Positions 1 to 7,674 of a stretch of 64,000 nt of DNA are shown here, piece after piece. Under the pieces are notes generated by a model. The model worked only from the letters and a program-made list of their open reading frames with translations. It searched no databases and was not told where the DNA came from. The DNA is from Streptomyces pluripotens (GTDB lineage: Bacteria; Actinomycetota; Actinomycetes; Streptomycetales; Streptomycetaceae), in NCBI RefSeq assembly GCF_000802245.2, contig NZ_CP021080.1:1116001-1180000 (forward strand), in the 5' to 3' direction. The position numbers were made by a program, and so were the translations under genes. Numbering within the stretch: the first letter of the stretch is position 1; every line of letters starts with the position of its first letter.

Positions 1-77
1 ACCTGCTCGCCACTGGGACCGACAAGTCGCACCTCGGGAACGCGAATCCGGTCGTTGATGCGGGGCTCGGCGCTGAT
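1..77 (-). CDS. infC: Translation initiation factor IF-3, N-terminus (partial, runs off left edge)
   Basis: The visible N-terminus reads ISAEPRINDRIRVPEVRLVG, the conserved start of actinobacterial IF-3, which binds the 30S subunit, discriminates against non-AUG starts and prevents subunit joining. Only about 25 codons are inside the window. No ATG, GTG or TTG lies in frame upstream as far as about 130. The reading frame meets an AUC codon (77-75) preceded four bases upstream by a perfect AGGAGG (87-82, minus strand), so AUC is the best start. Non-AUG starts are a known infC trait and allow autoregulation by IF-3. In some Streptomyces annotations I recall the protein being extended upstream to an ATG; that codon is absent here. 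Confidence 0.9.
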   Translation of the reverse strand, partial: MSAEPRINDRIRVPEVRLVGPSGEQ

Positions 78-457
78 GGATCCTCCTCGGTAGCACCTCG
101 CGACGGTCTGGCGGACAGCCGCGTAACGTGTGTTCGTTGTGACCTAACCGCGCCGAAGCAGAAAAAATGCCCCGGACGATCACAGGCGGGGCTCCCATTG
201 CTACCGGAGCACCGCCGCGGTGACCGCGGGGCGCACTTTCGGGCGACTCCATCGTCCGTACGGAACGATGGTGGCCGCCTGACCGGGTGACCCGCCGCCC
301 CGGAGGGCAGTCAGGTGGGAGATCGGAGCCTCCACTTGTGGGCTGGGCATGACCCGTTCACACAGGGCACGTCCAGCCGGTCGTCCACCAGATTAGCAGG
401 ATCGCTTGACAAGGGCTAATTGAAGGGAGGCCCGGCAGACCGCCTATCGTGTGGGGC
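78..457 (-). promoter_or_regulatory. infC leader and divergent infC/DUF1844 intergenic region
   Basis: This 380-base stretch separates infC (minus) from the DUF1844 gene (plus) and should hold both promoters. The infC Shine-Dalgarno is at 82-87. A terminator-like hairpin lies at 161-192, about 85 bases before the infC start, so the transcript has a long structured leader. TTGACA occurs at 406-411 on the plus strand, but I see no good -10 at the proper distance. No ORF of its own is supported. Confidence 0.5.
161..192 (-). terminator. Terminator-like hairpin (putative attenuator) in the infC leader
   Basis: On the minus strand GCCCCG (192-187) pairs with CGGGGC (174-169) around a 12-nt loop and is followed at once by ATTTTTTC (168-161). 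A GC stem with a U-run is unusual in this genome and fits an intrinsic terminator. Because it precedes infC in the same direction and no minus-strand gene ends just before it, attenuation of infC is inferred. Confidence 0.6.
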
Positions 458-814
458 ATGAGTGAGACCCCTCCTGAGTCCCCCGACTTCGACGCGATGA
501 CCCGGGACATCGCCGAGGTTCCCGCCGTCGAGGTGATCGTGACGGTCGCCGTCAACCTGATGAGCGCCGCCGCCGTGAAACTCGGGCTCAGCGAGGAGGG
601 CGAGAAGTACAAGGATCTGGACGAGGCGCGCAAGCTGATCACCGCGCTCGCGGGACTGCTGGACGGCGGCGCGACCGAGATCAGCTCCTTCCACGCGGCA
701 CCGCTGCGCGACGGCCTGAAGTCACTGCAGCTGGCATTCCGCGAGGCGTCGATCGTCCCGGACGAGCCCGGCCAGGGCCCGGGCGAGAAATACACCGGAC
801 CCGTCTACGGCTAG
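458..814 (+). CDS. DUF1844 family protein
   Basis: A 118-residue protein beginning MSETPPESPDF and ending in the conserved tail GPGEKYTGPVYG. I recognise it as the short DUF1844 protein that sits divergently from infC in Streptomyces. The middle segment (roughly residues 25-45, VPAVEVIVTVAVNLMSAAAV) is a hydrophobic helix; the rest is soluble. Its biochemical role is not known to me. GTG at 449 is an alternative in-frame start three codons earlier, but ATG 458 gives the better family N-terminus. It converges on the SseB-like gene with a 45-base gap. Confidence 0.85.
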   Translation: MSETPPESPDFDAMTRDIAEVPAVEVIVTVAVNLMSAAAVKLGLSEEGEKYKDLDEARKLITALAGLLDGGATEISSFHAAPLRDGLKSLQLAFREASIVPDEPGQGPGEKYTGPVYG

Positions 815-859
815 CCCATCCATTTCATTCGTTTCACCTGTTTCGTCTGCTTCATCCGC

Positions 860-1597
860 TCATCCGCGTACGTACAAGGGCTCGCCCGGAGGCGCGGTCC
901 CGGCCGGCAGTACCGCCAGGTCGAGGCCGCGTACCAGGCGGGCCCTCAGTGTTTCGTCAGCGGCCAGACGCTCGGCGACCGCGCGGGCCGACTCGGCCGG
1001 TGGGGCGGACGGGTCCAGCACGAGGGCGAGGGTGCCGTCGGCCTGCCCGGGCCCGAGATGAGCGCGCAGCACGGCGGGCTCCTCTGCCACGAGCGTACGA
1101 ACGGCCTCGACCACGGCGGGATCGGCGAGCGGATCGGTGCTGGTGCGGCCCTCGGCAAGGGCGAGCAGCGCCGGGCCGGTCAGCTCGAACGGAACCGGTC
1201 CAGCGAGGTCCAGTACCACCGTGTCCGCCTTCTCGTGCGCAGCGGCCTGCAGCGCCTGGTGCAGGGGGACGGCTACGGGGCGGGCCCCGGGGTCCCAGCG
1301 CGCGAGGGAGTCCGTGGAGGTGAAGGCGGGCAGGGCGGTACGGTGGCCGGCCTTCAGCGTGGGTACGGCCATCTCGCTGGTCTTCTCCCGGCGCAGCCCG
1401 TTCTCGTCCTCCTCCACCTCGCCCAGTACGGCGACGACGGGGACGAGCAGGCGGGCGCCCTTGAGCGCTTCCAGGACGGGACCTGCGGCACTGCGGTCCT
1501 CGGCCCAGGCGGCGAGGGCGGCGCTCAGCCGGGGATCGGCGGAACCGTCGTCGTCGGAGTAGCCGGGGTCGGGAATGTTCTTGTTCGCCACGGTCAC
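860..1597 (-). CDS. SseB-like protein
   Basis: A protein of about 245 residues starting VTVANKNIPDPGY with an acidic N-terminus (DDDGSADPRLSAALAAW). It contains the SseB-type core around ALPAFTSTDSLARWDP and RPVAVPLHQALQAAAHEKAD, ending GEPLYVRG. SseB-domain proteins are common near infC in Streptomyces; the molecular role is uncertain. Two GTG codons compete as start, 1597 and 1591. The latter is nine bases after an AGGG, the former only three, so the start is uncertain by two codons. No membrane segment or signal peptide is visible. Confidence 0.8.
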   Translation of the reverse strand: MTVANKNIPDPGYSDDDGSADPRLSAALAAWAEDRSAAGPVLEALKGARLLVPVVAVLGEVEEDENGLRREKTSEMAVPTLKAGHRTALPAFTSTDSLARWDPGARPVAVPLHQALQAAAHEKADTVVLDLAGPVPFELTGPALLALAEGRTSTDPLADPAVVEAVRTLVAEEPAVLRAHLGPGQADGTLALVLDPSAPPAESARAVAERLAADETLRARLVRGLDLAVLPAGTAPPGEPLYVRG

Positions 1598-1743
1598 CGA
1601 CCCTATAGGGGAGGAACTGCGGCGCTTGTGCGGGGTTGGCAACCGCCGTCGCACGAGCGACTCACAGGAATCTCAGCGTTTCCTGACGTGGCTCTCAGGT
1701 TCGCCCAACGGAGCACACAGCGCGCACGCCGAACATCGCCGGC

Positions 1744-2706
1744 ATGGAGTCCCCCAGAGCCCGCCGCCACCGTGCGCGCCCGCGCCGGCACCGCCCCCTC
1801 CTGTTCACCGTGCTCTCGGTCGTCGCCGTGGGCGGGGCCACGGCCGGAGGGACGGTCTATGTGAAGACGCGCGCGCACTCCGGCACTGTGGCCGTATCGT
1901 CGGCGTCGCCCTCGGCCACCTCGACCGCTTCGGCCGGGGCGGACGAGGAGGCACCGGTGGCACCCGTGACCGAGCCCGCGACGCCGGACCGGGCAACGCT
2001 GCTGCGCAGGGCGATGGCGAAGGTCGCCGTGCCCCCGCACGCAACGGTGTCGGCGGCGGTGCTGGAGCTGGATTCCGAGGAGAGCGCCGAGTGCGGCGAC
2101 ACCGTCTTCGACACGGCGAGCATAGTCAAGGTCGACATCCTGGCCACGCTGCTGCTCCAAGCACAGGACGCGGGGCGGCGGCTGACGGCGGCGGAGAAGG
2201 CGTACGCCGCGAAGATGATCGAGAACAGCGACAACGCGTCGGCGACGGCGCTGTGGCACACGATCGGACGCGCGGCCGGACTGGACGCGGCGAACGAGCG
2301 GTTCGGACTGGCGAAAACCTCCGGTGGTGAGGGTGAGCTGTGGGGGCTGACCCAGACCACCGCCTCGGATCAGTTGGTGCTGCTGCAGCAGGTGTTCGGA
2401 GGGAACTCCGAGCTGAGCGTGGCCTCCCGGACGTATGTGCAGGGGCTGATGAAGTCCGTGGAAGCCGATCAGCAGTGGGGAGTTTCGGCTGCCGCGGAAG
2501 GCAACTCCTGGGCGCTGAAGAACGGGTGGCTGGCGCGGAGCACGACCGGGCTGTGGGACGTCAACAGCATCGGACGGGTGACGGTGGACGGGACCGACTA
2601 CCTGGTGGCCGTCCTGTCCAAGGGCACCGCCAGTCAGGCGGAAGGGATCACCTTGGTGGAGGCGGCCGCGAAGGCGGCGGTGTCGGGGTTCGCCTCCGCG
2701 GCGTAG
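1744..2706 (+). CDS. Membrane-anchored beta-lactamase-fold serine hydrolase
   Basis: A 320-residue protein. An Arg-rich N-terminus precedes one signal-anchor helix (about residues 18-35), then a low-complexity Ala/Ser/Thr/Pro linker to about 95, then a domain of the class A beta-lactamase / penicillin-interacting fold. The active-site motifs are SIVK (126-129, nucleophile Ser126 and Lys129), SDN (162-164) and KNG (259-261) in place of KTG. The loss of the KTG threonine argues against a standard beta-lactamase and for a cell-wall-related hydrolase or an inactive binder; this is inference. It faces the divergent SseB-like gene and ends 27 bases from the convergent subtilase. Confidence 0.75.
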   Translation: MESPRARRHRARPRRHRPLLFTVLSVVAVGGATAGGTVYVKTRAHSGTVAVSSASPSATSTASAGADEEAPVAPVTEPATPDRATLLRRAMAKVAVPPHATVSAAVLELDSEESAECGDTVFDTASIVKVDILATLLLQAQDAGRRLTAAEKAYAAKMIENSDNASATALWHTIGRAAGLDAANERFGLAKTSGGEGELWGLTQTTASDQLVLLQQVFGGNSELSVASRTYVQGLMKSVEADQQWGVSAAAEGNSWALKNGWLARSTTGLWDVNSIGRVTVDGTDYLVAVLSKGTASQAEGITLVEAAAKAAVSGFASAA

Positions 2707-2733
2707 CGGTGCCCACCAGGCATGCGCACCCTC

Positions 2734-3921
2734 TCAGCCGATCTGCCTGCGGCCCCGCCACAGGACCGCTCCGGCCACCAGGAGGACCCCGCCGACGCCG
2801 CCGGCCAACGGGCCTGCCCAGTCTGAGGCGCTGTCGGACGCCTTGCTGGTGTCCGGGCCGACGCCGAAGTACTTCTTGCCGTACGACGCCACGCGCAAGC
2901 CCCGCGGCTTGAGGCGGTCGGCCGCCTGGAGGGCCGCGGCGGGGTCGATCATGCCGAAGCCGCGGGAGTCATCGCGACCGCCCGCGGGGGCGTCCCGGGC
3001 GGTGTCCTCCAGGAGCTTCTTCACCTGGGCCGGGGTCAGGTCTGGGTGGGCGGCCTTGATCAGGGCGGCGGCGCCGGAGACGAAGGCGGACGCGGCACTG
3101 GTGCCCCAGCCCTCGTAGTACTTGTGGTCGGGGTCAGCGATGACGACGTCGACGCCGGGCGCGCTGACCGCTGCGTACCAGCGGCGGGTGGAGAAGGAAG
3201 CGCGGGCGCCGTAACGGTCAACGGCGGTGGCGGCGATGACGCCGGGGTAGGCGGCCGGATAGGAAACGTGGTCGCCCTTGTCTCCGCCGTTTCCCGCGGA
3301 GGCGACGACGACCACGCCCTTCTTCAGGGCGTACTGCACGGCCTCGTCCTCGCTCGGCTCGGGGTGTGCGGAGTCGGAGTCGTCGCCCAGGGACAGGTTG
3401 ATGACGTCGGCACCGTGGTCAGCGGCCCAGCGGATGCCGTCGGCGAGGGCGTTTCCCCGGGTGGTACGGGCCTTGGCCCGGGCGGGGTCGCCGTCCTCCA
3501 GGATCACCCGCACAGGCAGGATCCTGGCCTCGGGGGCCACGCCCATCACGCCCTCGGTGTGGCCCGGCCCGTGGCCGTGTCCGGCGATGATGCCGGCCAT
3601 GGCCGTACCGTGCCGGGCCCAGGTGCGTTCGCCGGGCTCGGCACCGAATCCGATCATGTCCTTGGCGGGCAGGACGTTCCCGGCAAGGTCCGGATGACCG
3701 GCTTCGACACCGGTGTCCAAGACGGCGACGGTGACGCCCCGGCCCTTGGTGGTCCGCCAGGCCTCGGACAGGTGGAGCGCGGACAGGCCCCACTGCTGGG
3801 CGCGAATGGCGTCGGCGTGGGCGGCGGTGGCAGGCAGCAGGACGAGTGCGCCGGTGAACAACAGGCTCACCACTGCCCCGGTCACACCCGCACGGCCGTG
3901 GCCGCGCGTCGAACGCCTCAT
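2734..3921 (-). CDS. Mycosin-type S8 serine protease (membrane-anchored subtilisin)
   Basis: A 395-residue protein with signal peptide (residues 1-37, ending TAAHADA), a peptidase S8 domain and a C-terminal membrane helix (about 365-385) followed by WRGRRQIG. The triad is complete: Asp69 in VAVLDTGVE, His104 in ARHGTAMAG and Ser275 in GTSAASAF, with the oxyanion Asn211 in ASAGNGG. This layout is that of mycosins (MycP), the proteases of type VII secretion systems. No ESX ATPase, EccB/D or WXG100 gene is near. Its ATG overlaps the stop of the upstream membrane-protein gene by four bases, so the two are translationally coupled. Confidence 0.85.
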   Translation of the reverse strand: MRRSTRGHGRAGVTGAVVSLLFTGALVLLPATAAHADAIRAQQWGLSALHLSEAWRTTKGRGVTVAVLDTGVEAGHPDLAGNVLPAKDMIGFGAEPGERTWARHGTAMAGIIAGHGHGPGHTEGVMGVAPEARILPVRVILEDGDPARAKARTTRGNALADGIRWAADHGADVINLSLGDDSDSAHPEPSEDEAVQYALKKGVVVVASAGNGGDKGDHVSYPAAYPGVIAATAVDRYGARASFSTRRWYAAVSAPGVDVVIADPDHKYYEGWGTSAASAFVSGAAALIKAAHPDLTPAQVKKLLEDTARDAPAGGRDDSRGFGMIDPAAALQAADRLKPRGLRVASYGKKYFGVGPDTSKASDSASDWAGPLAGGVGGVLLVAGAVLWRGRRQIG

Positions 3922-5306
3922 GAGGGTGTCTCCGTGGCCGAGCCGGCCGTCTGGCGCAGGCGCCGCTCGATGCGGTCGGCCAGGCCCTGGGCCTCGTTGC
4001 CGAGACCGGCCTGGGCCGGTGCGGTGGTGGCACCGGAACTGATGGCGTCCGCGGCGGGCTGGGGCGAGTCGACGCTGCGGCCATCGGCCCATCCGGAAAC
4101 GGCGTAGGCGACGACGGGAGCGTCGGTGAGTACGGAGATGGTCCAGGAGGCACGCTGGTCGTCGCCGAAGCCGGCTGCGGCGGTGCCCTTGGCCGCGTAC
4201 GGCCGGGGCATCAGGTCGCTGCGCCGGTCCAGGTGCTCGTTGCGGAAGCGGGTCGCGAGTGCGGTCATGGCGGCGGGGTCGGCCTTGGTGAACAGCAGGC
4301 CGACGGTGGTGACGTAGCTCTGGGTGGCATCGGTGTAGGTGGCGCGCAGCAGCCGTCGGCAGCCGACCTGGGCAAGGATCTTGTGCAGCAGCGGGTCGAA
4401 GGCGTGGGCGCAGCCGCTGTCCGGGGCCACGGCGATCCTGGTCCAGGTGCGGTCGGCACCGCCGGGACCTGCACCGGTGCCCTGCACAGCGGGCGGGAAG
4501 AGCTGGTCGACGGGCACGCTGTGCCAGAGCGTGCCGGCGGTGGCGAACCCGTTTACGGGAGGCTCGTCTCCCCCGCCCCCGGTGAGCCAGTCCCCGGTCA
4601 CGGCACCGCCGATGAGCCCGAGGCCGAGGACCCAGCAGACGGCGGCAGCGGCGGTGCGCCGCCGTGCCCGGGGGTGTGTCCAGGCGCCGGGCACCGCGGG
4701 CTCCCCGAACGACGCGGTCGGCTGCGGGGCCGGGCCGGCGCTCCAGGAGAGGGCCGGGTCCAAAGCGGCGGACCACGGGGACGGTGGGGGATCCAAAGGG
4801 TGGCCGAGCGCCGTCGGGGGAACCGGGCGGAGCCGGTCCGTGCCCTCCTCAGGCGATCCGACCGGGGGCTCCGGCTGCCCCGTCTTCCGTGCGGTACGCC
4901 GGACGGACCGCGCCGGACGGGGTCCGGGGCCCTGGGCCGGTGGGGTGTCGGGGAAGCGTGCCGAGGCAGGGGGTGGGGGTGGGCTCGAAGGTTCGGCGAG
5001 CCCGGACACGGCGGAGCGGCGGAAGGCCGCACCGTAGGACTGGGGGGCGCCGGTCGCGGAGCCCGGGTGTCCGGTGTGCGGCCGGGAGCCGGGCGGGGTG
5101 AACAGGGACGTCTCGTCGTCGGGCTCGTCGTCCGGTGGCGTCCCGACCCGCGGTGCGGTCCCGGGATGATCGAGCCCGGTGTCCGCGGCCTGTGCGGGGG
5201 CCCGGCTGCCCCGTGCTGTGCCCTGCCGGACCGGCTCGGGCACGGTGGCACCGGGCGGAGTCGCGGGAGGTGGCGGGACGGGGGCGTGCCGCGCTTCCGT
5301 GCTCAT
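3918..5306 (-). CDS. Proline-rich single-pass membrane protein coupled to the mycosin
   Basis: A 462-residue protein. Residues 1-210 are low-complexity and rich in Pro, Gly, Ala and Thr. One membrane helix follows (about 218-238, in AAAAVCWVLGLGLIGGAVTG), then an extracytoplasmic domain of about 220 residues with two Cys pairs that could form disulfides (APDSGCAHAF, VGCRRLLRATY). I do not recognise the outer domain. The reading frame is open back to 5579, but ATG 5306 gives the natural MSTEARHAP start, whereas the extension is arginine-rich shadow sequence. Overlap with the mycosin gene suggests the products act together at the envelope. Confidence 0.7.
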   Translation of the reverse strand: MSTEARHAPVPPPPATPPGATVPEPVRQGTARGSRAPAQAADTGLDHPGTAPRVGTPPDDEPDDETSLFTPPGSRPHTGHPGSATGAPQSYGAAFRRSAVSGLAEPSSPPPPPASARFPDTPPAQGPGPRPARSVRRTARKTGQPEPPVGSPEEGTDRLRPVPPTALGHPLDPPPSPWSAALDPALSWSAGPAPQPTASFGEPAVPGAWTHPRARRRTAAAAVCWVLGLGLIGGAVTGDWLTGGGGDEPPVNGFATAGTLWHSVPVDQLFPPAVQGTGAGPGGADRTWTRIAVAPDSGCAHAFDPLLHKILAQVGCRRLLRATYTDATQSYVTTVGLLFTKADPAAMTALATRFRNEHLDRRSDLMPRPYAAKGTAAAGFGDDQRASWTISVLTDAPVVAYAVSGWADGRSVDSPQPAADAISSGATTAPAQAGLGNEAQGLADRIERRLRQTAGSATETPS

Positions 5307-5577
5307 GCACCCCCGCTTCCTCGTGCTCGGGCCGCTTGCTCCTGCGCGGACCGTCCTGCTGACCGACCGTGCCCGGCGTACGGATACCGGTGCGGGCACG
5401 CATACCCGTACGGTCTTCCGGGCATCCCGGTTCACGCGGTGCGCCGGGCACGTGCCGCCGTACGTGCGCGTCACTCTACGGGTTGACGGGGAGAAGCGGG
5501 GCACCAGTCCGCGCCCCCGGGGCATCTGCCCGGAACGTCCCCTACCCTGCGGTAATCCTGTCTGGCAGGCTTCCGCC

Positions 5578-6780
5578 ATGACTGCGCTCGCCGCCGACCG
5601 GGCCCGTTACGACCGGGCCACCGCCCTTCTCGAAGCCCCCCTCGCGATCGTGGATCTGGACGCCTTCGACGCCAACGCGGCCGACCTGGTCCGCCGTGCC
5701 GCCGGCAAACCGGTACGGGTCGCCAGCAAGTCGGTCCGCTGCCGGGCCCTGCTGGAACGGGCCCTGGCCAAGGACGGCTTCCGGGGCATCATGTCGTTCA
5801 CGCTGGCCGAGTCGCTGTGGCTCGCACGATCCGGGTTCGACGACATCCTGCTGGCCTATCCCTCGACCGACCGCGCCGGGTTCGCGGAACTGGCCGCCGA
5901 TCCCAAGCTGGCTGGTGCCGTAACCGTGATGGTGGACGATCCGGCCCAGCTCGACCTCATCGACGCGTCCCGCGCCGGCGGGAGCGAAGTGGTCCGTGTC
6001 TGCCTGGAGTTGGACACCGCCTTCTGGCTGTTCGGCGGTCGGATGCGGGTGGGGGCGCGGCGCTCGCCGCTGCGCTCGCCCGGCCAACTCGCCGAGCTGG
6101 CCCGGTCAGTGGCCCAGCGGCCGGGTTTCCTCCTGGTGGGGATCATGGCGTACGAGGGGCACATCGCCGGCGTCGGGGATGCGGTGGCCGGTCGCCCGCT
6201 GCGCTCGCGGGCGATCCGGCTGATGCAGACCGCCGCACGGCGCGAGTTGGCCGAGCGGCGCGCCGCCGCGGTCGACGCGGTACGGGCCGTCGCCCCCGGT
6301 CTGGAGTTCGTCAATGGCGGGGGCACCGGCAGCGTGCAGCACACTGCCGCGGAGGACGCGGTGACGGAGATCGCAGCGGGTTCGGGGCTGTACGTCCCGC
6401 GTCTCTTCGACAACTACACGTCCTTCAGCGCCCGTCCGGCCGCCCTCTTCGCCCAGCCGGTCGTCCGGCGGCCGGGGGTGGGGGTGGTCACCGTGCTCGG
6501 CGGTGGCTATCCGGCCTCCGGCGCGGCCGGTCCCGACCGGTTGCCCGTGCCGTACCTGCCGGAGGGGCTGGCCTACGACCCGCAGGAGGGTCCCGGCGAG
6601 GTGCAGACCCCGCTGCTCGGCTCGCCCGCCGACGATCTGCTCATCGGCGACAAGGTGTGGTTCCGGCATGCCAAGGCGGGTGAGCTGTGCGAGCGGTTCG
6701 ACGTGCTGCACCTGGTCGAGGGTGACGCGGTGACGGCGACCGTGCCCACCTACCGGGGCGAGGGGCAGACCTTCCTCTGA
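5578..6780 (+). CDS. PLP-dependent amino-acid deaminase/aldolase (fold-type III, D-threonine aldolase-like)
   Basis: A 400-residue protein of the alanine-racemase-fold group that includes D-serine dehydratase and D-threonine aldolase. Lys51 in VRVASKSVRC is the expected PLP Schiff-base lysine at the end of the first barrel strand, after the typical LAIVDLDAFDANA opening. FVNGGGTGSVQ (about residues 243-253) fits the phosphate-binding loop. The C-terminal small domain carries GDKVWFRHAKAGELCERFD, including His and Cys that could ligate a metal as in this family. The substrate cannot be told from sequence. ATG 5578 is used, although the frame is open further upstream. It is divergent from the mycosin operon. 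Confidence 0.8.
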   Translation: MTALAADRARYDRATALLEAPLAIVDLDAFDANAADLVRRAAGKPVRVASKSVRCRALLERALAKDGFRGIMSFTLAESLWLARSGFDDILLAYPSTDRAGFAELAADPKLAGAVTVMVDDPAQLDLIDASRAGGSEVVRVCLELDTAFWLFGGRMRVGARRSPLRSPGQLAELARSVAQRPGFLLVGIMAYEGHIAGVGDAVAGRPLRSRAIRLMQTAARRELAERRAAAVDAVRAVAPGLEFVNGGGTGSVQHTAAEDAVTEIAAGSGLYVPRLFDNYTSFSARPAALFAQPVVRRPGVGVVTVLGGGYPASGAAGPDRLPVPYLPEGLAYDPQEGPGEVQTPLLGSPADDLLIGDKVWFRHAKAGELCERFDVLHLVEGDAVTATVPTYRGEGQTFL

Positions 6781-6882
6781 GTGACCGCCAGACCGGCTGC
6801 CGTCCGATCGGGGGGCGGCTGCACCGCGACCGGGTCCGCGCGGGACGCTGTCCGTTCCGCGCGGGCCACAGGCCCTCCGCCG

Positions 6883-7674
6883 CTACAGCGGCGTGACGTA
6901 CGCACCGGAGATTCCGCCGTCCACCAAGAAGTCGGTGGCATTGACGAAGGAGGAGTCGTCGCTGGCCAGGAAGGCCACGGCGGCGGCGATCTCCTCGGCC
7001 TCGGCGAACCGGCCGACGGGGATGTGGACCAGGCGGCGGGCCGCTCGCTCGGGGTCCTTGGCGAACAGTTCCCGCAGGAGCGGGGTGTTGACCGGGCCCG
7101 GGCACAGGGCGTTCACCCGGATCCCCTCCCTGGCGAACTGCACGCCCAGTTCCCGGGACATGGCGAGGACGCCGCCCTTGGACGCGGTGTAGGAGATCTG
7201 CGAGGTGGCCGCGCCCATGCGGGCCACGAAGGACGCGGTGTTGATGATGGAGCCCCTGCCCTGGCGGCGCATGTACGGGATGGCGGCCTTGCAGCACAGG
7301 TAGACGGAGGTGAGGTTGACCTCCTGGACGCGTTTCCAGGCCTCCAGGCCGGTCTCCAGGATGGAGTCGTCGTCGGGCGGGGAGATGCCGGCGTTGTTGA
7401 AGGCCACGTCGACGCTGCCGTAGGTGTCGTACGCCGTCCGGAACAGCGCCTCGACCTGCTCGGGGTCGGTGACGTCGACCTTGACGAAGAGCCCGGCGAC
7501 CTCGTCGGCCGCGGCCTTGCCGCGGGTCTCGTCCACGTCGGCGCAGACCACGTGTGCGCCCTCGGAGGCGAGCCGGCGGGCGGCGGCGAGGCCGATGCCA
7601 CTGCCTGCTCCGGTGACGACGGCGGTACGGCCGGCCAGACGGCGGCAGATGGTGTCAGGTGTCTGAGAGGTCAC
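6883..7674 (-). CDS. SDR-family NAD(P)-dependent oxidoreductase
   Basis: A 263-residue classical short-chain dehydrogenase. It has the cofactor motif TGAGSGIG near residue 21, NNAG in FNNAGISPP, a catalytic Ser in the INTASFVARMG strand and Tyr/Lys in YTASKGG, and ends with the usual FLVDGGISGAYVTPL. An Asp-rich end to beta-2 (CADVDE) suggests NAD preference. It is last in a three-gene minus-strand operon with an aldehyde dehydrogenase and glnA4. Its GTG start overlaps the aldehyde dehydrogenase stop (GTGA), implying translational coupling. It likely oxidises an alcohol intermediate of the gamma-glutamylated amine pathway; the substrate is inferred from context. Confidence 0.85.
   Translation of the reverse strand: MTSQTPDTICRRLAGRTAVVTGAGSGIGLAAARRLASEGAHVVCADVDETRGKAAADEVAGLFVKVDVTDPEQVEALFRTAYDTYGSVDVAFNNAGISPPDDDSILETGLEAWKRVQEVNLTSVYLCCKAAIPYMRRQGRGSIINTASFVARMGAATSQISYTASKGGVLAMSRELGVQFAREGIRVNALCPGPVNTPLLRELFAKDPERAARRLVHIPVGRFAEAEEIAAAVAFLASDDSSFVNATDFLVDGGISGAYVTPL

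Noticed and set aside
406..434. TTGACA as -35 box for the DUF1844 gene
   Set aside because: The sequence 16-18 bases downstream is GC-rich without a -10-like hexamer.
6879..6892. GCCGCT-AC-AGCGGC mini-hairpin at the SDR stop
   Set aside because: It overlaps the SDR stop codon and has only six pairs; too small and misplaced for a terminator call.
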